Shown piece after piece: positions 50,108 through 57,052 of a stretch of 64,000 bases of DNA (position 1 is the stretch's first letter; every line of letters starts with the position of its first letter). The translations under genes and the position numbers were made by a program. Under the pieces are notes generated by a model, which ran no database searches, was not told the DNA's origin, and worked only from the letters and a program-made list of their open reading frames with translations. Origin of the DNA: an uncultured Candidatus Pelagibacter sp. (GTDB taxonomy: Bacteria > Pseudomonadota > Alphaproteobacteria > Pelagibacterales > Pelagibacteraceae); contig NZ_CALSOW010000001.1 of assembly GCF_943788075.1 (NCBI RefSeq), positions 1-64,000 on the forward strand. Direction: 5' to 3'.

Positions 50108-51166
50108 TTAAGCCTTGTCTCCATAGTCCGTCATATGTTTTGGAATTCTTTTATTTTTTCCATACATAAAATGATTTTCCATGTTCTCTCTGTATTTACT
50201 TGCAGGCACTTTTAGACCAACGGACTCTGCTACTTCTCTTATTAACATTGGGTTAGCACCACAACAAACACCAAGATATGTATGCCTAAAATATTTGACC
50301 ATTTTGCAAATTGACCTATTTCATATCTATTACAAAAATGTGGATCTAGAGCTGTTGGAAATGTTCTTCCATGCGGCGAAGGACAACCACAATCATCTCT
50401 ATCAGGTAAATTAAAAAAAGTTGGAAACTTTTCATTTGTTCTATATGGAATTGGTAAAGCACCAACATGACATTTAACTGCTTTTCTAATCTCTTTTAAG
50501 AATGGCAACATTGTTGCTGGACCTCTAAAACAATTTAAACCAACTACATCTGCTCCTCTTTGCTCCAACTCTTTACATGTATCAACTACTGACATGCCAT
50601 CTCTCATTTTATTTTCACCCATTGGAGATATGGTTAGCACTGTTGGAAGATTAGCTTTTTTCATGACTTCAAGAGCCTTAAAAGCCTCTTCAGCATAATA
50701 AAAAGTTTCACCAATTAACATATCTGCACCTTCATCAACAGCCCAACCAATCATTTCTGAAAACATGCTTTCAACTTCTTTTTGAGCTTGCTTATCATCT
50801 TCTTTCCAAATGTTGAGTTAGAAATATTTCCTGCCATTAAATTTGGCTGAGATCCTTTAGGCGTATCTAAAGCAACTTTTTTTGCTATTTTTAAAGCAGA
50901 TCTATTCAGTGGTTCTAATAATCTTCTTTACCTATAACTCTCATCTTTTCTCTATGACCATTATAAGTAAATGCTTCAACTATATCTGATCCTGCATGTT
51001 GAAATTCTCTATGTAAATTTTCAAGAACCTCTGGATGATCTAGAGAAACCATTGGCACAAATTCACCAGATGCCATGTATCCTCGTCTTTCAATTTCAAA
51101 TAAAAAACCTTCAGCACAAATTACAGGTCCTTTATCCAATCTTTCATTAAGTATATTTTTTGTCAT
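50108..51166 (-). pseudogene. bhmT: betaine-homocysteine S-methyltransferase family, frameshifted
   Basis: Makes methionine from homocysteine using glycine betaine as methyl donor. From ATG 51166 the protein starts NERLDKGPVICAEGFLFEIERR, and EAFTYNGHREKM follows. It shifts frame near 50920, near 50808 and near 50285. All parts are present: EPLNRSALKIAKKV, MFSEMIGWAVDEGADMLIGETFYY, and the zinc-binding Cys in GADVVGLNCFRGP and YLGVCCGANPMLIREVAES. Corrected length is about 350 aa. The tandem SAM riboswitch directly upstream supports the assignment. The intact motifs suggest indel errors. Confidence 0.85.
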
Positions 51167-51167
51167 T

Positions 51168-51191
51168 TTTTCTCCAAGTTAATGGAGAAAA
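51168..51191 (-). promoter_or_regulatory. hairpin that can hide the bhmT ribosome-binding site
   Basis: In the transcript, TTTTCTCC (51191-51184) and GGAGAAAA (51175-51168) form a perfect 8 bp stem with an 8 nt loop. GGAG at 51175-51172 is the Shine-Dalgarno, 5 nt before ATG 51166. If this stem forms, translation should be blocked. The pairing is seen in sequence; its role is inferred. Confidence 0.65.
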
Positions 51192-51237
51192 GAAACTAAT
51201 TTAAAACTAAGAGGATAAAAAATTAGTTCTTCTCTCC
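51184..51237 (-). promoter_or_regulatory. alternative anti-sequester hairpin of the SAM-V expression platform
   Basis: The segment 51237-51220 (starting GGAGAGAAGAAC in RNA) pairs with 51202-51184 (ending TTTTCTCC): 5 bp, a mismatch, about 5 bp, a bulged A, then 7 bp. It uses the same TTTTCTCC strand as the ribosome-site hairpin, so the two folds exclude each other. Its 5' arm directly follows the SAM-V aptamer, so ligand binding could decide between them. This is inference from base pairing. Confidence 0.55.
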
Positions 51238-51242
51238 TTTTT

Positions 51243-51290
51243 AGTGCTTAAGCAAATGCTGGGTGCACAATAAGGTTCAAATACCCGGTT
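51243..51290 (-). ncRNA. SAM-V riboswitch aptamer
   Basis: In RNA sense the core is GGGTATTTGAACCTTATTG, then TGCACCC, GCATTTGCTTAAGCAC. P1 pairs GGGT (51286-51283) with ACCC (51264-51261). A pseudoknot pairs GTGC (51268-51265) with GCAC (51247-51244). This matches, from memory, the SAM-V class found in marine SAR11 upstream of metY and bhmT. It is the second of two SAM aptamers in this leader and probably controls translation. Confidence 0.85.
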
Positions 51291-51309
51291 TTAGTTTTGA
51301 GAAAATTTC

Positions 51310-51339
51310 AAAAAAAAACCACCGGCTAAAGCGGTGGTT
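51310..51339 (-). terminator. intrinsic terminator between the SAM-II and SAM-V aptamers
   Basis: On the minus strand AACCACCG pairs with CGGTGGTT (8 bp) around a loop CTTTAGC, followed by a run of seven T. The loop and one stem side contain CGCTTTAGC (51333-51325), exactly complementary to GCTAAAGCG (51359-51351) at the 3' end of the SAM-II aptamer. That pairing would act as an anti-terminator when SAM is absent. It is the clearest intrinsic terminator in the window. Confidence 0.85.
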
Positions 51340-51348
51340 GAAGTGTTC

Positions 51349-51402
51349 GTCGCTTTAGCAGGATTTATTAAAGCGCTCTGCAATTTAACTTAAATCAGCG
51401 CT
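51349..51402 (-). ncRNA. SAM-II riboswitch aptamer
   Basis: In RNA sense: P1 stem AGCGCT (51402-51397) with AGCGCT (51377-51372), a GATTTAAG loop entry, TTGCAG before the second P1 strand, then TTTAATAAATCCTGCTAAAGCG. These are the conserved parts of the SAM-II (metA motif) pseudoknot of alphaproteobacteria. The predicted transcription start is at or within a few nt of the aptamer's 5' end. The downstream terminator implies transcriptional control by SAM. Confidence 0.9.
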
Positions 51403-51407
51403 AAACA

Positions 51408-51436
51408 ATTTAACCATAAATCAATTAGACTGTCAA
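51408..51436 (-). promoter_or_regulatory. sigma70 promoter of the bhmT riboswitch transcript
   Basis: Minus strand: -35 TTGACA (51436-51431, perfect consensus), 17 bp spacer, -10 TTAAAT (51413-51408, 4 of 6). The start site would fall near 51401, right at the SAM-II aptamer. It lies in the 45 bp between the hxlR stop and the aptamer. Confidence 0.75.
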
Positions 51437-51447
51437 AAGAATAAATT

Positions 51448-51807
51448 TTATCTTAATCTGTTTTCTTCAAAGTTTTTATTGAGTTTTAATGCAATAGTTC
51501 TTGTATTTCTTCTATTCCAATCTGAAAAAGATTTTAAAATAGGAATTACTGATAAGCCAAATTCAGTAAGTGAATACTCTACTTTTGGAGGCACTACTTT
51601 ATGAACTTTTCTATTAACAATACCATCAGTTTCTAATTCTTTTAGTTGTTTAGATAACATTTGCTGAGTTATAGTTTTTAAACCTTTCTTAAGAACATTA
51701 AATCTAACTTTTTTATTATTAAATAAAGTAAACAAAATTCTAATTTTCCATTTACCTCCTAAAAAGTAAATTGCTCTTTCTGCTGGACATTCTATTAAGT
51801 TTTTCAT
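51448..51807 (-). CDS. HxlR/DUF24-family transcriptional regulator
   Basis: 119 aa winged-helix regulator. The N-terminus has the family's redox-type Cys followed by Pro (NLIECPAERAIYFLGGKWK), then TITQQMLSKQLKELETDGIVNRKVHKVVPPKVEYSLTEFG, the recognition helix and wing. In Bacillus YodB and HypR the equivalent Cys senses quinones, diamide or hypochlorite. Here the gene diverges from CDGSH, pirin and quinone oxidoreductase genes, a similar theme. A 10 bp palindrome lies 14 bp upstream of its start. Confidence 0.9.
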   Translation of the reverse strand: MKNLIECPAERAIYFLGGKWKIRILFTLFNNKKVRFNVLKKGLKTITQQMLSKQLKELETDGIVNRKVHKVVPPKVEYSLTEFGLSVIPILKSFSDWNRRNTRTIALKLNKNFEENRLR

Positions 51808-51809
51808 GG

Positions 51810-51853
51810 TATGATTCTATATACTAGTATGATTATTTTGCGTTCTTGCGCAA
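51810..51853. promoter_or_regulatory. candidate operator region of the HxlR regulator
   Basis: A perfect palindrome ATACTAGTAT (51821-51830) is flanked by direct repeats TATGATT at 51810-51816 and 51828-51834. A second inverted repeat, TTGCG N6 CGCAA, spans 51838-51853. The palindrome core TACTAGTA resembles the TACT...AGTA operators of Bacillus YodB-like DUF24 regulators. Placement between the divergent hxlR and CDGSH genes suits autoregulation. Binding is inferred. Confidence 0.5.
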
Positions 51854-51900
51854 TCTATAACAAAGTATTAGATACAAGTCAAATTAATCGAAAGGTAAAA

Positions 51901-52140
51901 ATGACTAAAGGCCAAAAAGCTGGGGAAGGACCACTTGCTGTGGAAGTTGAAAAAGATAAATCTTATTATTGGTGTTCATGTGGACAATCAAAAAAACAAC
52001 CATTTTGTGATGGATCACATAAAGGAACTGAGTTTACTCCAGTTGCATACAAAGCAGAAGAAACAAAAAAAATGTTTTTTTGTGCATGCAAACAAACTAA
52101 CAATGCACCATTTTGTGATGGTTCACACAACAAAAAGTAA
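51901..52140 (+). CDS. dual CDGSH iron-sulfur domain protein
   Basis: 79 aa from ATG 51901, preceded by GAAAGG. Two CDGSH motifs of the form C-x-C-x8-C-D-G-S-H occur (WCSCGQSKKQPFCDGSH and FCACKQTNNAPFCDGSH), each binding a labile [2Fe-2S] cluster by three Cys and one His. The layout is like mitochondrial CISD3 and its bacterial relatives. Likely redox or cluster-transfer role. Upstream in-frame ATG at 51811 is within the operator region and unlikely. Confidence 0.9.
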   Translation: MTKGQKAGEGPLAVEVEKDKSYYWCSCGQSKKQPFCDGSHKGTEFTPVAYKAEETKKMFFCACKQTNNAPFCDGSHNKK

Positions 52141-52176
52141 CATTGAAATTAAAAATATATTAACTACTTTCAGTCT

Positions 52177-53013
52177 ATGAATAATATTGAAGTAAGTAAA
52201 ATCATAGACCCTATTCCAGCATCAGATGGTGCTGGGGTAAAACTAAAAAGAAGTATTGGTGTTGAGCCAAATTACTTTGATCCATTTTTAATGTTAGATG
52301 AATTTGGATCAGAAAATAGTGAAGATTATATTGCAGGTTTTCCACCCCACCCTCACAGAGGAATTGAAACAGTAACCTATATGCTTGCTGGAGATTTTGA
52401 ACATAAAGATAGTACTGGTGGTGAAGGTAGAATGTCTGCAGGTGATGTTCAGTGGATGAAAACAGGAAGTGGAATAATTCATTCTGAAATGCCAGCAATG
52501 AAAGAAGGTAAGCTTCATGGTTTTCAATTATGGGTAAACATGCCTGCTAAATTAAAAATGAGTAAACCTGAATATATTTATATTGATGCAGATAAAATGA
52601 GTGTTCATGAAGATGAAGACAAAAAAATTAAAGTCATAGCTGGTAAATTTGAAAATGCCGAAGGTCCTGTTAAGGGTCATAACGTTGAGCCAGTTTATTT
52701 TGATGTTGAATTAAATAAAGACAAAAAGTTTAACTTTAAATTACCATCTACTCATAATACTTTTATTTATTTAATTAATGGTGAAATTGAAGTTGGTAAT
52801 AATGAACATGACAGTGTTAAAGATAGCACCTTGATATTATTAACTAGAGGTGAAGATTTAACTGTAAAAGCTAAATCGGATGCAAAATTTTTACTGATTT
52901 CCGGGAAGCCAATTAACGAAGAAATTGCAAGAGGCGGGCCATTTGTAATGAATACTAAAGCTGAGATCTTGCAAGCAGTTCAAGATTATCATAATGATAC
53001 ATTTGTTAAATAA
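52177..53013 (+). CDS. pirin-family bicupin protein
   Basis: 278 aa. The metal-binding cupin motif is plain: GFPPHPHRGIETVTYMLAGDFEHKDSTGG, and GDVQWMKTGSGIIHSEMP with the remaining His/Glu ligands. The C-terminal cupin is degenerate. Some bacterial pirins are quercetinases; others act in oxidative stress. It precedes the quinone oxidoreductase gene by 3 nt and follows the CDGSH gene by 36 nt. Confidence 0.92.
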   Translation: MNNIEVSKIIDPIPASDGAGVKLKRSIGVEPNYFDPFLMLDEFGSENSEDYIAGFPPHPHRGIETVTYMLAGDFEHKDSTGGEGRMSAGDVQWMKTGSGIIHSEMPAMKEGKLHGFQLWVNMPAKLKMSKPEYIYIDADKMSVHEDEDKKIKVIAGKFENAEGPVKGHNVEPVYFDVELNKDKKFNFKLPSTHNTFIYLINGEIEVGNNEHDSVKDSTLILLTRGEDLTVKAKSDAKFLLISGKPINEEIARGGPFVMNTKAEILQAVQDYHNDTFVK

Positions 53014-53016
53014 ATT

Positions 53017-53989
53017 ATGAAAGCTGTAGAAATTAATAAAACAGGTGGACCTGAAGTTTTGCAACTTAAAGATATTACTTTAGATAAACCAGAGCCTAAC
53101 GAAGTAACAATTGAACAAAAAGCTATTGGTCTTAATTATATAGACACTTACCATAGATCAGGTTTGTACCCATTAAAACTACCAATTGGTTTAGGTTTAG
53201 AAGGTGCTGGTATTATTACTGATGTCGGAGAGAGTGTAAAAGATTTTAAAATTGGTGACAAAGTTTCTTACGCTGGTATTCCATTAGGTTCTTATTCAAC
53301 ACACAGAAATTATCCAACAAAAAATCTTGTAAAAGTTCCAGATAGTATTGATCTTGAGGTTGCAGCAACTTTAATGACAAAAGGTTTAACTACCTTTTAT
53401 CTATTGCACAAGACATTTCCTGTAAAATCAGGACAGACAATTCTTATATCATGCAGCAGCTGGAGGTGTTGGTCAAATATTTGGTCAGTGGGCTAAAAGT
53501 TTAGGGTGCACTGTAATAGGAACTGTTGGATCAGATGAAAAAATTAATGTTGCAAAAGAGAATGGTTACGATCATGTAATTAATTATAATAAAGAAGATT
53601 TTGCTAAAAAAGTTTTAGAGATTACAGATGGCAAAGGTGTTCCAGTAGTTTACGATGGTGTTGGTAAAGATACTTTAGATGGATCAATTGAATGTTTAGC
53701 GATAAGAGGAATGATGGTTTCATTTGGAAATGCTTCAGGACCATTATCAGATATTAATGTTCCTAAAATGCTCCAACCAAAAGGCTTGTATCTTGTAAGA
53801 CCTGCCATGCAGCAATACTTATCTACAAAAGAAGAGCTTGATGAAGCATCAGAAATCATGTTTGAAAAAATCAGATCTGGAAAAGTTAAAATTAATATAT
53901 TTAAAAAATATAAATTAGATCAGGTTATTGAGGCTCATAAAGATTTAGAGGGTAGAAAAATTTTAGGCCCTGCAGTTATACTTCCTTAA
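53017..53989 (+). CDS. qor: NADPH:quinone oxidoreductase (zinc-free MDR family), frameshifted
   Basis: MDR-superfamily reductase. The first part reads MKAVEINKTGGPEVLQLKDI, AIGLNYIDTYHRSGLYP, GLGLEGAGIITDVGESV and breaks in LLHKTFPVKSGQTIL. The next frame continues YHAAAGGVGQIFGQWAKSLGC (the NADPH AAxGGVG motif) and INYNKEDF to GRKILGPAVILP at 53989. One extra base near 53443-53448 (CTTATATCAT where CTTTATCAT is expected) explains it. Corrected length is about 323 aa, typical of QOR. No zinc Cys are seen, as expected for QOR. The stop overlaps DUF2721 by 4 nt (TTAA). Confidence 0.87.
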
Positions 53990-54390
53990 TCAAGTTTTAC
54001 ATCCATATCAGCCATATGCAGTTTAAGTGCATTAGTTGAGATATGAATTTCTCTGATAAAAAATAAAATTGAAATAATCATGGATAAACAACAAGAACCA
54101 AAAATTAATCTAGCAATAAATATTTCATTTAGATAAAGACCTAGTACGGTCATCATATTAAACAAAAATCCAAACGCACCAAACATGATTGTCCATCTAA
54201 GAAGAGTAATTCGTCCACTCAAATTTATAAATTGTTTTTTCCATTCATTGGGAACATGATTTTCATAAACATGCTCATCATGAAGCTCTCTAATAAGCTT
54301 ACTAAGAGAATGAAATCTATTACTATAGATGCTCATTAGCAAGGGAATGGCTGGAAACATAAGGGCTGTGACTGTGTAATCTATATTCAT
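53986..54390 (-). CDS. DUF2721 membrane protein
   Basis: 134 aa with three hydrophobic helices: an N-terminal one (VTALMFPAIPLLMSIYSNRF), and two in WTIMFGAFGFLFNMMTVLGLYL and IARLIFGSCCLSMIISILFF. The conserved C-terminal IREIHISTNALKLH is the DUF2721 hallmark. No function is known. It stands alone, convergent with qor and divergent from ubiA by 49 bp. Confidence 0.82.
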   Translation of the reverse strand: MNIDYTVTALMFPAIPLLMSIYSNRFHSLSKLIRELHDEHVYENHVPNEWKKQFINLSGRITLLRWTIMFGAFGFLFNMMTVLGLYLNEIFIARLIFGSCCLSMIISILFFIREIHISTNALKLHMADMDVKLD

Positions 54391-54439
54391 GCGAATCAGT
54401 TTGATTATGAATCTAGCCTTTGTTATTTACAAGTAAATT

Positions 54440-55306
54440 ATGAACCAAATAAAGTTATTTATTGAACTTACAAGATTAAAAAGACCAATTGGCTTTATGC
54501 TTTTGTTTTGGCCATGCTTATGGGGACTTACAATAGTTTATGATTTTAATTCAGATTTAATAAATTATTTTTTTTATTCTGCACTTTTTTTCTCTGGCTC
54601 AATACTAATGCGATCTGCTGGGTGCATTGTGAACGACATAGCAGATAAAAATTTTGATAAAAAAGTTGAAAGAACTAAAAATAGACCCATCGCTTCAGGC
54701 AAGGTATCTATAAAACTTGCATCTGCTTATGCATTACTTTTATGTGGTATTGCTTTTTTAGTATTAATTAATTTTAATGATTTTGTGATTTTGATGGCTT
54801 TAATTTCAATGCCCTTAGCTTTTACTTATCCATTAATGAAAAGAATTACTTATTGGCCTCAATTATTTCTAGGTATTACATTTAATTATGGATTAATTTT
54901 AGCTTGGATTTCAATTGCAAATGCTGTTTCAATAATTCCATTTATATTCTACCTAGGAGCCATATTTTGGACACTAGGCTACGACACAATTTATGGATTT
55001 CAAGATATTAAAGATGATGAAATTATAGGTGTAAAATCAACTTCAATAAAATTTAAAAATGATCCAAAAAAATTTTTGTTTATTTCGTACTGTTTATTTA
55101 TCTCATCTTTATTTTTAGTAGGAATATTAATGAAATTTAAAATTTATTATTTCTTATTTATGATTATCCCCATTTTACATTTACTAGTATTTCAGGTGAA
55201 AAAACTAAATATCAATCAATCGATTGATTGTTTATCTAAATTCAAAAGTAATAATTTTTTAGGGCTTATAGTTTTTATCAATATTCTTATTGGGAAATTA
55301 ATATAG
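54440..55306 (+). CDS. ubiA: 4-hydroxybenzoate polyprenyltransferase
   Basis: Attaches the polyprenyl tail to 4-hydroxybenzoate in ubiquinone synthesis. 288 aa membrane protein. Both Asp-rich motifs are present: NDIADKNFDKKVERTKNRPIASG (first) and YDTIYGFQDIKDDEIIGVKS (second). It supplies the quinone used by the bc1 complex encoded in the window. It precedes the ABC transporter gene by 3 nt. Confidence 0.95.
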   Translation: MNQIKLFIELTRLKRPIGFMLLFWPCLWGLTIVYDFNSDLINYFFYSALFFSGSILMRSAGCIVNDIADKNFDKKVERTKNRPIASGKVSIKLASAYALLLCGIAFLVLINFNDFVILMALISMPLAFTYPLMKRITYWPQLFLGITFNYGLILAWISIANAVSIIPFIFYLGAIFWTLGYDTIYGFQDIKDDEIIGVKSTSIKFKNDPKKFLFISYCLFISSLFLVGILMKFKIYYFLFMIIPILHLLVFQVKKLNINQSIDCLSKFKSNNFLGLIVFINILIGKLI

Positions 55307-55309
55307 AAA

Positions 55310-57052
55310 ATGATGAAAGCAAAAATTTTTAAAAGACTTTATCAACAGTATACAAAAAAATTTATTGGTAAAATCTTATTAGCTGCTTTATTTTCAATTG
55401 TTGTTGCCATAAGTACTTCTTCAACTGCTTGGCTCTTAGATCCAGCAATAGAAAAAATATTCATTAACAAAGATCAAACTTTGATTATCCTTATTCCAAT
55501 TGCAATTATTTTTGCTTTTGCCGCCAAAGGTATTTCTCTGTATGTGGCAAAACTTCTTATGATTAATGTTTCAGAAGAAGTAAAAAAAAATTTACAAACA
55601 GACATGCTAACATCTTTCATTAAAGCAGATACTGAAATTATCGAAAGTAATCATTCGGGTAAATATATCTCAAATTTAAATTTTGACGTTGATCAAATAA
55701 CTAAAATGTTGGCAGATGCATTTTTAAGTATTTTTAAAGACAGTCTTACATTAATAGGTTTACTTTGTGTAATGTTTTTCCAAAACTGGAAACTATCATT
55801 AATAGCAATTATTATGATTCCACTAGCTTCAATCACTGCAAAAATTGTGGGGAAAAGAATGAGCAAAATTTCAACTCAAGCACAAGAAAAGTCAGGGGAT
55901 TTAAATAGATATTTAATTGATCTTTTTAAAAATCATAAAATTATAAAAATTTTTCAAAGAGAAAATTTTGAAAATATGAGGTCTGAAAAATTTGTTAATG
56001 ATTTAAAAGAAAAGTCAGCAAAAATTTCAGCTGTTTATATTAGATCTACACCTGTGATGGAAATATTAACAGGTATAATGATTGCTATTTTGATATTTTA
56101 TTCTGGAAAATTAATTATTAGTGGTGAGTTAGCTATAAATAATTTTTTTTCATTTCTTGCTGCTATGATGCTGGCCTATCAGCCTGTAAAAACACTTACT
56201 AAAGTCAATGTTGCAATTGAACAAGGTTTGGCAGCTGCTAACAGAATTCTTCCTATTATAGATATTAATAATGAAATTAATTTAAATGAAGATAAGGATA
56301 AATTTAATATTTCAGAGGGAAATATAATTTTTGAAAATGTTGACTTCACATATAAATCTAATCCGGAGAACAAAGTCCTTCAAAATGTTAATGCAAATTT
56401 TACTGGTGGTAAAATGACAGCATTGGTTGGTCATAGTGGATCAGGTAAATCAACATTATTAAACATGATACCAAGAATTTATGCTCCAACTGATGGTATT
56501 ATTCATTTAGATGATCAAGATATATCAAAATTTAATTTAGCGTCCTTAAGAAACCAAATATCAATTGTTGACCAAAATACTACTTTATTTGACGATACAG
56601 TTTTAAATAACATTAAATACGCTAGACCAGAAGCAACTAACGAAGAAGTGTATAAAGCAGCAGAACAATCAATGTGCAGTGAATTCATTAACAATTTAGA
56701 GAACAAATATCAAACTATGATTGGAGAGAATGGAGTAAAATTATCTGGCGGAGAAAAACAAAGACTGTCAATAGCAAGAGCTTTTCTAAAAAAAAGTAAA
56801 ATAATATTATTGGATGAAGCCACATCATCTTTAGACTCCGAAACTGAAGACAAGATTCAACAAGCGCTAGGTCAATTAACTTTAAACAAAACTACAATTG
56901 TAATTGCTCACAGACTATCAACAATTCTTAACTCGGACAAAATATATGTCGTCGATAATGGTAAAATAATTGACTCAGGAAATCATGAAACACTTTTAAT
57001 AAACTCAAAAGTTTACAAGAATTTTTATGAACGACAAATTAAAGAGCATTAA
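55310..57052 (+). CDS. msbA: MsbA-type lipid A ABC transporter
   Basis: 580 aa half-transporter: six membrane helices (residues about 1-310), then the ATPase. Motifs are Walker A GHSGSGKSTLL (about residue 372), Q-loop IVDQNTTLF, signature KLSGGEKQRLSIARA, Walker B IILLDEATSSLD and switch IAHRLST. Assigned as MsbA because waaA, lpxK and lpxL follow directly; it would flip lipid A-core across the inner membrane. ATG at 55310 is followed at once by a second in-frame ATG. Confidence 0.9.
   Translation: MMKAKIFKRLYQQYTKKFIGKILLAALFSIVVAISTSSTAWLLDPAIEKIFINKDQTLIILIPIAIIFAFAAKGISLYVAKLLMINVSEEVKKNLQTDMLTSFIKADTEIIESNHSGKYISNLNFDVDQITKMLADAFLSIFKDSLTLIGLLCVMFFQNWKLSLIAIIMIPLASITAKIVGKRMSKISTQAQEKSGDLNRYLIDLFKNHKIIKIFQRENFENMRSEKFVNDLKEKSAKISAVYIRSTPVMEILTGIMIAILIFYSGKLIISGELAINNFFSFLAAMMLAYQPVKTLTKVNVAIEQGLAAANRILPIIDINNEINLNEDKDKFNISEGNIIFENVDFTYKSNPENKVLQNVNANFTGGKMTALVGHSGSGKSTLLNMIPRIYAPTDGIIHLDDQDISKFNLASLRNQISIVDQNTTLFDDTVLNNIKYARPEATNEEVYKAAEQSMCSEFINNLENKYQTMIGENGVKLSGGEKQRLSIARAFLKKSKIILLDEATSSLDSETEDKIQQALGQLTLNKTTIVIAHRLSTILNSDKIYVVDNGKIIDSGNHETLLINSKVYKNFYERQIKEH

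Noticed and set aside
51811..51900. N-terminal extension of the CDGSH protein from ATG 51811
   Set aside because: The region holds the palindromes and lacks similarity to the family; ATG 51901 has a better ribosome site.
52211..52527. Minus-strand frames in the pirin gene
   Set aside because: Two overlapping antisense frames rich in His and Phe, explained by the pirin codons.
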